In this document: positions 32,455 through 41,101 of the stretch, piece by piece
Layout of the letters: each line of letters starts with the position of its first letter
How positions within the stretch are numbered: position 1 is the first letter of the stretch
Assembly: GCF_938015785.1 (NCBI RefSeq)
Contig: NZ_CALLWC010000016.1
Coordinates: 1 to 53,096, forward strand
Source of the DNA: an uncultured Campylobacter sp.
GTDB taxonomy: Bacteria; Campylobacterota; Campylobacteria; Campylobacterales; Campylobacteraceae
Direction: 5' to 3'
DNA length: 53,096 nt
Position numbers and translations under genes: made by a program
Notes under the pieces: model-generated
The model's input: the letters and a program-made list of their open reading frames with translations, nothing else
Database searches by the model: none
Told to the model about the DNA's origin: nothing

Positions 32455-33719
32455 TAGTTTTTATATAGCGGCGTGTCGGTGATTTTAAATCTAAATTTAT
32501 TACCCGCGCCGATAAATTTCACGAAGCTCGCTACGTCAAATCCCTGCTGCGACGCGCTTAGCGGCGGCTTAGCAAGGATCTCGAAGCTTAGCCCCGCGTA
32601 GTTGAAAAACTTGCCGCAGCGCCGAAAGCCGTGCCTGCCGTAGAATTCTATGCGGCGCAGGCGCTGCGCGAGGTTGGGCGCGTCCTCGTGCGGCGGCTCG
32701 ACGTCAAGGACGATTTGCGCGCTCGGATTTTGCTCGGCGATGAGCGCGAGCAGCCTTGAGCCGATCCCCAGCCCGCGAAATTTCGCATCGATGCCGAGGT
32801 AGGCCACGTAAAAAATCTCGCTCTCCCCGCCGCTTGAGGGTTCGCTCTCATCGTAGCGCGAAATTTCGCCTTCCGCGGTACCTGACGAAATTTTGCCCTC
32901 TGCGGCGCTTGATGAAATTTCACCCCTTCTGGCGCTTGATAAAATTTCGCCGCCCGTACCGCAAATAGAACCGTCCGCGGCGATTGAAATTTTGCTATCT
33001 GCGCTCGCATTTAAAATTTCATCGCCGCTAAAAGGCTGCGTTTTTCGGTCTGCGATTTTACCGCTTGTAACGCTAAAAAATTTTGCTTCTGAAAATTTTA
33101 CTTCGTCGCTTGAAATTTTATCATCTGCGCCGTCAAATTCCGCACCGCTATAGGCTTTGGATCTTAAAATTTTATCCGCATTTAGGCGCGGCGGCGGCTG
33201 TTTGTGGTGCGAAACCGCGCGCTTGTAAGTTTGCTCGGTTCTATAGACGAAAAAGCCCACCAGCTCCTCGCCGCTTAAATTTTGCGCCGCCGCATTTGAA
33301 TTTTCGCTTGCCTCCGCGCTGGGATTTTTACTTTCCAAGCTGGATTTTTCACACGCCGCATTGGATTTTTTGCCTATCGCGCTGCGATTTTCGGAACTCA
33401 AAGAGGCTAATTCTGCCGCGCCGCAGTTGCTCGCATTGAAATTTTTACCCGCAGCGTCACGATCTTGGCTAGCTTCGCCGCGATCTTGCGATCCCACGCA
33501 TAAATTTTCACTCGCCGCCGCACGATTTTTACCCGTAGCGCCGCCAGCGACCAGGGCAGTAAAATCTTCGAAAATCGCTGCGATTTCAAGCTGTCCTTTA
33601 CGCGACATTTTTAAAAAATTTTTTATGCTGATGCGCTCGATTTCGGGGAAGGCTGCGACGTTGATCGCCTCTATGCGCACGATCAGTGCCGAGTCCTCGC
33701 CGATACGCTCAAGTCTCAT
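32454..33719 (-). CDS. GNAT N-acetyltransferase interrupted by two low-complexity inserts
   Basis: 421 aa, about twice the length of a single GNAT. Core pieces are MRLERIGEDSALIVRIEAIN...AIFEDFTALVAGG (1-60), ELVGFFVYRTEQ (about 150-161) and IFYVAYLGIDAKFRGLGIGS (acetyl-CoA loop R/Q-x-x-G-x-G/A, about 300) through FYGRHGFRRCG. Between them lie insert 1 (about 61-148, Ser/Ala/Asn) and insert 2 (about 165-298, with repeated SSDEVKFSEAKF and EISSSAAEGKISS). Insert 2 DNA (32825-33224) has about eleven RAATTY sites. The inserts fall between core strands, so the fold may survive. The substrate is unknown. Co-translated with the membrane protein at 31765. Confidence 0.8.
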   Translation of the reverse strand: MRLERIGEDSALIVRIEAINVAAFPEIERISIKNFLKMSRKGQLEIAAIFEDFTALVAGGATGKNRAAASENLCVGSQDRGEASQDRDAAGKNFNASNCGAAELASLSSENRSAIGKKSNAACEKSSLESKNPSAEASENSNAAAQNLSGEELVGFFVYRTEQTYKRAVSHHKQPPPRLNADKILRSKAYSGAEFDGADDKISSDEVKFSEAKFFSVTSGKIADRKTQPFSGDEILNASADSKISIAADGSICGTGGEILSSARRGEISSSAAEGKISSGTAEGEISRYDESEPSSGGESEIFYVAYLGIDAKFRGLGIGSRLLALIAEQNPSAQIVLDVEPPHEDAPNLAQRLRRIEFYGRHGFRRCGKFFNYAGLSFEILAKPPLSASQQGFDVASFVKFIGAGNKFRFKITDTPLYKN

Positions 33720-33847
33720 TTTGCCTCCTTGTCGCGATAGGCTTACCGCGTAAATTTAAAATTTGCCAGCCCCACTCGCGGGAATTTCATCGCTCGGCCC
33801 TTAAAATTTCATTAAATTTCGCAAAATTTAAGGGCGCCCGTCTAAAT

Positions 33848-34963
33848 TTAATCCTCGCCGTAAATTCGCTTTAAATTCCCCAGCGTCGCGCTCGCGTTTA
33901 GCAGCAGCGCATCGGCGATCGCCAGCCGCGCCATCGCGGTGGCTACGACGCTGCCGCGCACGGCGATACACGGATCGTGCCGCCCGCGCAGCTCGTAGAT
34001 CGCGTCTGCGCCGCGCACGTCCACGCTGTGCTGCGCCATGAAAATGCTCGGAGTGGGCTTAAAATGCGTCGCAATCTCGATAGGTGCGCCGCTACTTATG
34101 CCGCCTAGGATCCCGCCTGCGTTGTTGCTCGCGAAACTTGCGCCGATCTTGCCGCCGTTGGTGCGGATCGCATCCTTGCTAGCGCCCATGAAATCGTTAT
34201 TTTCGCTGCCTTTTAGCGTGCTTGCCTTCACTCCCGCGCCGATCTGCACGGCCTTTACGCCGTTTATGCCCATCATCGCGCCCGCAAGCGTCGCATCCAG
34301 CTTACCATACAGCGGCTCGCCGAGCCCAGCAGGCACGCCCGTAACGCGCGTTATCACGCAGCCGCCGATACTATCGCCCGCATTTTTGACGCTTAGGATT
34401 AGTTCCTTCTGTGCGCCCTCCACAGCGGGATCGAGCGCGAAAATTTCGCTGTTTTGCACAAAGTCGAAGTCCAAATTTTCCGCGTAAATTTCGCCCACGC
34501 CGTAAACCCCACTTTTTACGGAAATTTTAAAGTGATTTAGCAAAATTTGCGCAAACGCTCCCGCGGCCACGCGTACGGCGGTTTCGCGCGCGCTTGCCCG
34601 TCCGCCGCCTCGGTGATCGCGCAGTCCGTATTTGGCAAAATACGAAAAATCGGCGTGTGCGGGGCGGAAAATATCCTTGAGATTTTCGTAGTCCTTTGAG
34701 TGCTGATTTGCATTGCGGATGATAAATCCGATCGGCGCGCCGGTGCTGCGACCGTCAAAAATTCCGCTTAAAATTTCGATCTCGTCGGCTTCTTTGCGCG
34801 GCGTAGCGTATTTGCCGCCCGGCTTGCGGCGGTCAAGCTCGCTTTGGATATTTGAAATCTCGATCGCCACGCCTGCCGGAAAGCCGTCCAAAACGCCGCC
34901 GATCGCCGCGCCGTGGCTCTCGCCGAAGGTGCTAAGGCGCAATCTCTCGCCGAAGGTGTTCAT
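33848..34963 (-). CDS. aroC: Chorismate synthase
   Basis: Last step of the shikimate pathway, FMN-dependent. It has 371 aa. FGESHGAAIGGVLDGFPAG, RRKPGGKYATPRKE, STGAPIGFIIRN, RPAHADFSYFAKYG, RGGGRASARET and the C-terminal GRHDPCIAVRGSVVATAMAR are all present. It overlaps rnc by four bases. rnhA-rnc-aroC order matches C. jejuni. Confidence 0.97.
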   Translation of the reverse strand: MNTFGERLRLSTFGESHGAAIGGVLDGFPAGVAIEISNIQSELDRRKPGGKYATPRKEADEIEILSGIFDGRSTGAPIGFIIRNANQHSKDYENLKDIFRPAHADFSYFAKYGLRDHRGGGRASARETAVRVAAGAFAQILLNHFKISVKSGVYGVGEIYAENLDFDFVQNSEIFALDPAVEGAQKELILSVKNAGDSIGGCVITRVTGVPAGLGEPLYGKLDATLAGAMMGINGVKAVQIGAGVKASTLKGSENNDFMGASKDAIRTNGGKIGASFASNNAGGILGGISSGAPIEIATHFKPTPSIFMAQHSVDVRGADAIYELRGRHDPCIAVRGSVVATAMARLAIADALLLNASATLGNLKRIYGED

Positions 34964-35901
34964 AGTGCGTCTCCTTGGTCGCCGCTGCTTTGCTTATCCG
35001 TATCGCGCACGCTTCGCTCATTGCTTTTTTTAGCGCTCGGCGTGCCGCCCGATGTGCCGGCACGGTCGCTCTTTTTGCCGCCTCTATCATTATGCTCGCT
35101 CTTTGTGCTGCCCCGCGCTCGTCCGCCGCCATTTCTTGAGCCTTTTTCACCGTTCTGAGCGCGGTTTGCGCCGCTTTGTGCGTCGCCGCATGCTGTTTGC
35201 TCGCCATTTGTCGCGCTAGTGCCGTGCGAGGCGCCGTTTTGTAAAAGCTCTATCGCGATTTGCGCGCATTTTTGCTCGGCTTCTTTTTTGCTAGCTCCCA
35301 CGGCGGATGAGAGCCGCCTGCCGCCAACAAGCGCCGCCATTTCGAAGCTTTTTTTGTGATCGGGGCCGCTCGAGCCTAAAAGGACGTATTCGGGCGTGAC
35401 GCCGAATTTTGCCTGCGTGAGCTCTTGCAGCGCGGTTTTGTAGTCTCGCACGAGCTCGTTAAAGCTGATGCGCGGATAGAGGATTTCTAAGATTGCGGTC
35501 GCGATGCGGGCGGTGTTTTGCAGCCCGCTCTCAAGATAGACGGCGCCCATTATCGCCTCAAAGGCGTCCGAAAGCAGCGATGGCTTCTCACGCCCGCCGT
35601 TGCGCTCCTCGGACAGCGACATATTCAGGTTCTCGCCGATGCCCAAAAATTTTGCAAATTTAGAAAAGCTGCTTTCGTTCACGAGTGCGGCGCGCAGCTT
35701 GCTCAGATCGCCCTCGTCGCTACTAAATTTTTTGAAAAGATACTCGCCCACGATCAGATCCATCACCGCATCGCCTAAAAATTCCAGCCTCTCGTTGTTA
35801 TGCCCGTTTTTGGCGCTTTTGTGCGTAAGAGCGATCTTGAGGTGGGTTAAATTTTTAAATTTGTAGCCCAGTTTTTCTTGTAATTTTTCTAAATTTTGCA
35901 T
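34960..35901 (-). CDS. rnc: Ribonuclease III with disordered C-terminal tail
   Basis: Cleaves double-stranded RNA in rRNA and mRNA processing. It has 313 aa against about 225 for the family. Catalytic NERLEFLGDAVMDLIVGEYL (about 37-56), second Glu in DAFEAIMGAVYLE, dsRBD at about 155-223 (DYKTALQELTQAKFG...GASKKEAEQKCAQIAIELL). About 90 extra residues follow, rich in Gly, Ser, Asn, Arg and Lys (NGGGRARGSTKSEHNDRGG), basic and disordered, perhaps extra RNA contact. Unlike inserts elsewhere, this tail's DNA is G+C-rich and has almost no RAATTY. The 3' end overlaps aroC. Confidence 0.95.
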   Translation of the reverse strand: MQNLEKLQEKLGYKFKNLTHLKIALTHKSAKNGHNNERLEFLGDAVMDLIVGEYLFKKFSSDEGDLSKLRAALVNESSFSKFAKFLGIGENLNMSLSEERNGGREKPSLLSDAFEAIMGAVYLESGLQNTARIATAILEILYPRISFNELVRDYKTALQELTQAKFGVTPEYVLLGSSGPDHKKSFEMAALVGGRRLSSAVGASKKEAEQKCAQIAIELLQNGASHGTSATNGEQTACGDAQSGANRAQNGEKGSRNGGGRARGSTKSEHNDRGGKKSDRAGTSGGTPSAKKSNERSVRDTDKQSSGDQGDAL

Positions 35902-36421
35902 CTTTGCCCTTTTTTATAAAATTTTACAAAATCCGCGGCAGCTCGCACGCAAACGGCATCCGGTGCGAACAAAACCTACGCAAGCGAAGCGAACGAGCGC
36001 AAGCACAGCCCGCGCTAAATTTGTATTAACGCCGAATGAAACGCGCTAGCGCCAATCTGCGGCGAATAAAATTTAAACGTGCCCGCCAATTCTAACGCAA
36101 ACCGCGCCGAAGCCCACTTGCCGCAAACGAAATCTACACTAAAAACAGACCCGCCGAGAATATAAGTCGCACTAAAGCCTGCTCGCTGCTAACGAAATCT
36201 CCGCCGAAGCTCGTCCGCTCATAGACCCAATCCACGCACAAATAAGTGCGAGCTTGCGCGAACGACGCAAATGAATAGAGCGCACCGAAGCCCGATTGTG
36301 TAAGCAAACGCACTAAAACCGACTTTAGCGATAAAATTTACGCCGAAGCGGCTCTGCGTGCAAAGCAAACGCGGGTAAATCTATGCTTAATCCGCGCAAC
36401 CGCAAGCTTCGCCGCAGAATT
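35902..36421. other. 520-bp non-coding stretch with degenerate repeats
   Basis: No gene between rnc and rnhA, which are adjacent in C. jejuni. The sequence is built from recurring short words (CGCCGAAGC about five times, ACGAAATCT twice, GCAAACG several times, CACTAAA three times) at irregular intervals, as in a decayed tandem array. AT-rich DNA at 35908-35930 probably holds the rnc promoter on the minus strand. Confidence 0.45.
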
Positions 36422-36844
36422 TTAGCCCTTTATCGCTTCCGCCGCCGCGCGAGCCATAGCGTCGCACTCCTCGTTTTGCGGATGACCCGCATGCCCCTTG
36501 ACCCACGAGGCTTTGATCTCGTGAGGTGCTGCCGCCGCAAGGTATCTGCGCCACAGATCCGCGTTTTTCTTGCCCTTAAAATCGGTAACGATCCACTTTG
36601 CAAGCCAGGAATTTACCGCTTTAACGACATATTCGCTATCGGTAAAAAGCTCGACGCGGCAGGGCTGCTTAAGCGCGCTAAGCCCCATTATAGCGGCCGT
36701 TAGCTCCATTTGATTATTGGTAGTCATCGCTTCCGCGCCGCTTGCCTTTTTTATCGCGTCGCCGTATTGCAAGATGTAAGCCCAGCCGCCCGCTCCAGGG
36801 TTTCCGAGACAGCTGCCGTCGCTAAAAAGTTTGACCGATTTCAC
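36422..36844 (-). CDS. rnhA: Ribonuclease HI
   Basis: Degrades RNA in RNA-DNA hybrids. It has 140 aa. The four acidic catalytic residues are visible: D in LFSDGSCLGNPG, E in NNQMELTAAI, D in LFTDSEYVVKAVNSW and D in ECDAMARAAA, with the catalytic-loop His in VKGHAGHPQNE. Start GTG 36844 with GGAG upstream, inside the 3' end of the TPR protein gene (23-base overlap). Confidence 0.96.
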   Translation of the reverse strand: MKSVKLFSDGSCLGNPGAGGWAYILQYGDAIKKASGAEAMTTNNQMELTAAIMGLSALKQPCRVELFTDSEYVVKAVNSWLAKWIVTDFKGKKNADLWRRYLAAAAPHEIKASWVKGHAGHPQNEECDAMARAAAEAIKG

Positions 36845-37847
36845 CGCTTTTCTCCGAAATTTGCGCTCTAATCCCCATGCTGCCTAGCTCGTAGCAGACC
36901 GGGCAGCGGTGCGAGAAGAGCCCCACCGAGCTTTTGCACTTCGCGCAGGTGTAGCTAAAGCTAAGCCCCGCGTCCTCAAAGCCCGCGTCCTTCATAGCCA
37001 TAAGCGCATTGATCTCAAAAATTTTACTCGCGCTCTGCGGCTTTTGATCGCTTTTTCCAAGCGCGTAAAAAAGCGCGTTGTATTCCGCATCCTGCGTATT
37101 TACCGCCGCAGGGGAATCATAGATCAGATCGATAGCCTGCTCGATCGGCGGGAAGCGGTCAAAGCCATCCATAGGCTCTTTGTTTTTGATAAAAAGCTCC
37201 ATGCAGAACCGCCCCGCGCCTTTGAAATTTAGCTTTGAAATTTTAGCGATCTTTTTATTAAACGGCGTATTGGCGTCGTTTGCGATGATCTGGGCGCGCT
37301 CGAACTGGCTTTGGGCATATACTTCGGCGTCCTGCTCGCGCAGCGCGTCAAGCACCTCAAGCGCCTCATTAAAGCGCTTCAGCCGCTCATAAATCACCGT
37401 AAGATGCGTAAGAGCCTCTTTGTTTCTCGGGCGCAGCTTCAGCGCCTGCAAAAACACCTCTTCGGCGCGCCCTAAAAAGCCCGCTTTGAAATATACGATA
37501 CCGAGATTGGTGAGGATAAACTCCCTCTGCACGCCGCCGCTAGCCTTGCCTAGCGCGATTAGATAAATTTCTATCGCGCGCTCGAAGTCGCCGCTTTTGA
37601 CGAAAGAGCTAGCTAAAATTCCAAGCGTCGGGATGTCTATCTGCGGGCTTGCCAAAAGCTGCCTGTGCTCCGAGCTAAGCGCGTCTAGGGTGTCAAATTT
37701 TTTGATGAAATTCTCTAAACTCTGCCTCTCGTTTTTTTTAGAAAAAACTCCCCAAATGTAGCTTAGAATCGACACTAGCAAGATTATGCTTATCAGCATG
37801 ATAAGCCCGAAAATCGGGTCGCGATCGTCTAAGAAAAAATTATCCAA
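36822..37847 (-). CDS. LapB/YciM-like TPR membrane protein with C-terminal zinc ribbon
   Basis: About 341 aa. One N-terminal TM (IFGLIMLISIILLVSILSYI), TPR-type helices across the middle (FERAIEIYLIALGKA; GRAEEVFLQALKLRPRNKE; LKRFNEALEVLDALREQD), and a C-terminal two-knuckle cluster CAKCKSS...HRCPVCYELG. This order is that of LapB/YciM, which in E. coli controls LPS synthesis through LpxC turnover. C. jejuni has a gene in this place (Cj1637c). I choose TTG 37847 (GAGG spaced six bases) over the longer TTG at 37877, which lies inside the -10 element. Coupled to rnhA. Confidence 0.75.
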   Translation of the reverse strand: MDNFFLDDRDPIFGLIMLISIILLVSILSYIWGVFSKKNERQSLENFIKKFDTLDALSSEHRQLLASPQIDIPTLGILASSFVKSGDFERAIEIYLIALGKASGGVQREFILTNLGIVYFKAGFLGRAEEVFLQALKLRPRNKEALTHLTVIYERLKRFNEALEVLDALREQDAEVYAQSQFERAQIIANDANTPFNKKIAKISKLNFKGAGRFCMELFIKNKEPMDGFDRFPPIEQAIDLIYDSPAAVNTQDAEYNALFYALGKSDQKPQSASKIFEINALMAMKDAGFEDAGLSFSYTCAKCKSSVGLFSHRCPVCYELGSMGIRAQISEKSGEIGQTF

Positions 37848-37876
37848 ATCAAACCTCGTCGCAAAAATAAAGGGCA

Positions 37877-37882
37877 ATTATA
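37877..37882 (-). promoter_or_regulatory. -10 element of the LapB-like gene
   Basis: Perfect TATAAT on the minus strand, 30 bp from the chosen TTG. It lies only 12 bp from the divergent dnaG -10 element, so the two promoters interlock. Confidence 0.6.
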
Positions 37883-37894
37883 GCAAAGTGCGGG

Positions 37895-37900
37895 TATAAT
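37895..37900 (+). promoter_or_regulatory. -10 element of dnaG, near-leaderless
   Basis: CGGGTATAATTTCGCTTATG: an extended TATAAT ends seven bases before the dnaG ATG, so transcription should begin at or within a base or two of the start codon. No ribosome binding site precedes the ATG, in keeping with a leaderless message. Confidence 0.6.
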
Positions 37901-37907
37901 TTCGCTT

Positions 37908-40082
37908 ATGATTAAAAACGAAAGCATAGAAAATCTGCTGGCCACCGTAGATATCGTAGACGTCGTAGAAAAATATGTCCCGCTTAAGCGCAGCGGCGCA
38001 AATTTCGTAGGCGTCTGCCCTTTCCACGACGATTCGCACCCGAGCATGAGCGTGAGTTCAAAGCTTGGAATTTTTCACTGCTTTTCGTGCAAAGCAGGCG
38101 GAAACGCGATTAAATTTATCCAAGATTACGAAAAGATAAGCTTTCCCGAAGCGGTCGAAAAGCTTGCGGGGATGTATAATTTCGCGCTGCAATACACCGG
38201 CGCCAAAGTCCAGGAGCGCAGCGAAGAGAAGAAGGTGCTCGGGATTTTAAATGCCTACTACCAAAGCTGCCTTTATCAAAATCCTGTCGCCGTGAAGTAC
38301 CTGCACGATCGCGGACTGAGCGATCAAAGCATTCGCAAATTCGGCCTTGGCTACGCTGGAGCTAGCGCGCAGACGATCAGGGTTTTGCAAAACGAAGAAA
38401 TTCCGCCGCAAGACGCGCTAAATGCGGGCGCGGTGAAGCAAAACGAGCGCGGGCTTTATGCTAGCTTCATCGAGCGGATTACCTTTCCGATCTACAATCA
38501 CGCGAGCAAGCTTGTGGGCTTCGGCGGTCGTACGATAAGCGATAACCCCGCCAAATACGTCAATTCGCCGCAGTGCGCGCTGTTTGATAAATCTAAAATT
38601 TTCTACGCATTCGACCTTGCGAAAAAAAGCGCGATCGCTAAAAAAACCCTCATCATCACCGAGGGCTACATGGACGTTATCATGCTTCATCAAGCGGGCA
38701 TCGATAACGCCGTAGCGGTACTCGGCACGGCGCTGACGCCTGCTCATCTGCCGCTTATAAAGCGCGCGGAGCTTAACGTCGTGCTTAGCTTCGACGGCGA
38801 CGCTGCGGGCATCAATGCGGCGATAAAATCGGCGCGGCTTTTGTGCCTGAATAAGATCGACTCAAGCGTCGCTATAATCGGCGGCGGCGCCGATCCTGCG
38901 GATATGATCGCGGCGGGCAAGGTACGCGAGCTAGAGCAAATTTATGCTAGCGGCATGGAAAGTGGGGAGTTTCTGATCCGAAGAATCGCTAAAAAATACG
39001 ACCTCGCCCGCCCCGTGCAAAAAGAAGCGGCGCTAAATGAGATCAAAGAATTTACCGCAGCGCTCGGCCCCGTGCTCGCCGAGTCCTATCAGAGTTTAGT
39101 GGCGCAAATTTTAAACGTCTCGCCGGGCTCGTTCAATCTCGCTGACGGCGGTAAAAATTTCGGCGCGGACTTTGAGGGGCGAAATTTTAACGGCGGCGCG
39201 GATTTCGGCTCGCAAAATTTTAATGCAAGCGGAAATTTCGGCTCTTTCGAAGGGCGCGGTGCAGACGGCAGGGGCGGTGCGAGCGGGAGCTTAAACGGCG
39301 GAAATTTTGTTCGCACGCAAAACACGGCGCGCTACGAGAGCTCTGCGCCGCCTGCGGCTTCGGCGAGGGGTGGGCGGACGCTACTGCGCCGCAAGGAGAT
39401 CGCGGAACTTCAGATCATAAAATCTATGCTGCTTGATGGCGAGATGGCACAGCTCGGGCTCGGCTGCTTGGAGCGGCGTGATTTTCGCATGCACGGCGAT
39501 ATTTTTGAGGCGTTTTTGGCTTTCGCTCGCAGCGGCGGGGATTTTAAAAATTTCATCGCGGGCGAGGACGGTAATGTAGACAGCGCCTCCGAAAATTTTA
39601 CCGCAGACGGCGCTGGAGAAAATTTTATCCGTAGCGAGAGCGTAAATTTAAAAAGCGGCGAGAATTCTAGCGAGCAAAATTTTAACGGGCAGGGCTCCGC
39701 AAGCGTCGTAAATTTAAAAGATTCTGCGCAGCAGGGCGCAAACGGCGGCGAGAAGCAAGAGGGTGCAAATAACGGCGAGAAACGGAGCTCAAACAACGTC
39801 GCAAAGCAAGGCGAAAAGAAAGCTGCCGCTCAAAATGTTCAAAGCGCTCAAAGTATCCAAAATACTCAAAACGCCGAAAGCAAAGCCCTTGAAAATCTGC
39901 GCGCTCTAGCACTGGACGATGAAATTTTGCCGATCGGCGGCGCGGCACTTTTTAACGACGCGTGCAAAATTTTACGCCGCAACGCCCTGCAAGATCTGAT
40001 GCAAAAGCTCAAAAACTCCGATGCGCCCGACAAGATCGAGCGTATCTTGGAGTATCAAAAAAAGATCAATCAACTCAAGTAA
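37908..40082 (+). CDS. dnaG: DNA primase with two low-complexity inserts
   Basis: Makes RNA primers for replication. It has 724 aa, about 120 more than C. jejuni primase. The N-terminal CHC2 zinc domain has GVCPFHDDSHPS and FHCFSCKAGGN; the catalytic core has YASFIERITFPIYNH, VGFGGRTISDNPAKYVNSP; TOPRIM has LIITEGYMDVIMLHQAG and VVLSFDGDAAG. After the core, insert 1 (about 410-480, RNFNGGADFGSQNFNASGNF) and insert 2 (about 553-657, ASENFTADGAGENF, QNFNGQGS) flank and interrupt the C-terminal DnaB-binding domain, whose ends (LRRKEIAELQIIKSMLLDG; RILEYQKKINQLK) are intact. Insert DNA is rich in AAATTT. Confidence 0.95.
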   Translation: MIKNESIENLLATVDIVDVVEKYVPLKRSGANFVGVCPFHDDSHPSMSVSSKLGIFHCFSCKAGGNAIKFIQDYEKISFPEAVEKLAGMYNFALQYTGAKVQERSEEKKVLGILNAYYQSCLYQNPVAVKYLHDRGLSDQSIRKFGLGYAGASAQTIRVLQNEEIPPQDALNAGAVKQNERGLYASFIERITFPIYNHASKLVGFGGRTISDNPAKYVNSPQCALFDKSKIFYAFDLAKKSAIAKKTLIITEGYMDVIMLHQAGIDNAVAVLGTALTPAHLPLIKRAELNVVLSFDGDAAGINAAIKSARLLCLNKIDSSVAIIGGGADPADMIAAGKVRELEQIYASGMESGEFLIRRIAKKYDLARPVQKEAALNEIKEFTAALGPVLAESYQSLVAQILNVSPGSFNLADGGKNFGADFEGRNFNGGADFGSQNFNASGNFGSFEGRGADGRGGASGSLNGGNFVRTQNTARYESSAPPAASARGGRTLLRRKEIAELQIIKSMLLDGEMAQLGLGCLERRDFRMHGDIFEAFLAFARSGGDFKNFIAGEDGNVDSASENFTADGAGENFIRSESVNLKSGENSSEQNFNGQGSASVVNLKDSAQQGANGGEKQEGANNGEKRSSNNVAKQGEKKAAAQNVQSAQSIQNTQNAESKALENLRALALDDEILPIGGAALFNDACKILRRNALQDLMQKLKNSDAPDKIERILEYQKKINQLK

Positions 40083-40091
40083 AGGAACGAA

Positions 40092-41075
40092 ATGAAGGCA
40101 TTGGCGCTCTTTAGCGGCGGGCTTGATTCCATGCTCGCGATCAAACTCATCGTCTCGCAAGGCATCGAGGTGCTCGCGCTGAATATGGATATCGGATTTA
40201 GCGGTAAGGACGATAAGAGCGAGATTATGCGCCGCAGAGCCGCAGCCGCGGGGGCAGATTTTAAAAGCGTCGATATCAGAAGCGAATATCTGCGGCAGGT
40301 GCTTTTCGAGCCCAAATACGGCTACGGCAAGCACTTTAACCCCTGCATCGACTGCCACGGATATATGTTTAAGACCGCGCTTGCGATGCTGCAAAGCGAA
40401 GGGGCGAGCTTCATCATCACTGGCGAGGTGCTCGGACAGCGCCCGATGAGCCAACGCGCGCAGGCTCTAGCGCAGGTCGGCGGGCTTAGCGGCGATGAGG
40501 AGGGGCTGATACTGCGTCCGCTGTGCGCGAAACTGCTGCCGCCCACGACGCCTGAGATCAAGGGCTGGGTCGATAGGGGCGCGCTGCTTGATATCAGCGG
40601 GCGCGGGCGGGCTAGGCAGATGCAGCTGGCGGCGGAGTTCGGCTTTGAGGATTACGAAACGCCCGCAGGAGGCTGTCTGCTGACCGTGCAGAGCTTCAGC
40701 GAGCGGATCAAGGATGCGGTAAAATTTGAAAAGATCGAAACGCCCGCGGACGCTGAAATTTTAAAATTCGGTCGCCATCTGCGCCTGCCTGAGGGCGCGA
40801 AGCTCATAATCGGGCGAGATGAGAGCGATAACAAAAAGCTTGCCGAAGTGCAAAATCCGAAATTTAGCGAGATAAAATTTAAAGATGACGTCGTGGGCGC
40901 GCTAAGCCTCATAAGCAGGGGCGCGAGCGAGGCGGATAGAGAGCTTGCGGCGAGTCTGGCGCTGACATACGCCAAAACGGATGCCGCGCGCAGCTACGCC
41001 CTGCTCATAGAGGGCAGCGAGCTGAGCGCAAGCCCCTTTGAGAGCAAGGATGCCGCCCGCGAGTATTTTGTGTGA
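40092..41075 (+). CDS. PP-loop ATP-binding protein, tRNA thiolation-like
   Basis: 327 aa. PP-loop LFSGGLDSMLAIKL at 7-20; NPCIDCHGYMFKTA with a CxxC pair; ITGEVLGQRPMSQR; RGRARQMQLAAEFG; ETPAGGCLLT. A C-terminal domain (FGRHLRLPEGAKLIIGRDES) resembles the NFACT-R/TmcAL-like tail found on such proteins. This architecture is related to MnmA/ThiI sulfurtransferases, so modification of a tRNA or similar substrate by adenylation is likely. A matching gene (Cj1633) lies beside aroC in C. jejuni, as I recall. AAAGGA precedes the ATG nine bases after dnaG. Confidence 0.8.
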   Translation: MKALALFSGGLDSMLAIKLIVSQGIEVLALNMDIGFSGKDDKSEIMRRRAAAAGADFKSVDIRSEYLRQVLFEPKYGYGKHFNPCIDCHGYMFKTALAMLQSEGASFIITGEVLGQRPMSQRAQALAQVGGLSGDEEGLILRPLCAKLLPPTTPEIKGWVDRGALLDISGRGRARQMQLAAEFGFEDYETPAGGCLLTVQSFSERIKDAVKFEKIETPADAEILKFGRHLRLPEGAKLIIGRDESDNKKLAEVQNPKFSEIKFKDDVVGALSLISRGASEADRELAASLALTYAKTDAARSYALLIEGSELSASPFESKDAAREYFV

Positions 41076-41101
41076 TAGGCCTATAAGGATTCGAATGTAA
41101 T

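Noticed and set aside
32825..33224. Regularly spaced GAAATTT words as a CRISPR array
   Set aside because: Repeated words are under 10 bp, spacing varies, they are in frame inside a GNAT, and no cas genes are near.
33083..33439. Plus-strand frames opposite the GNAT inserts
   Set aside because: Shadows of the low-complexity repeats; no binding sites and no independent features.
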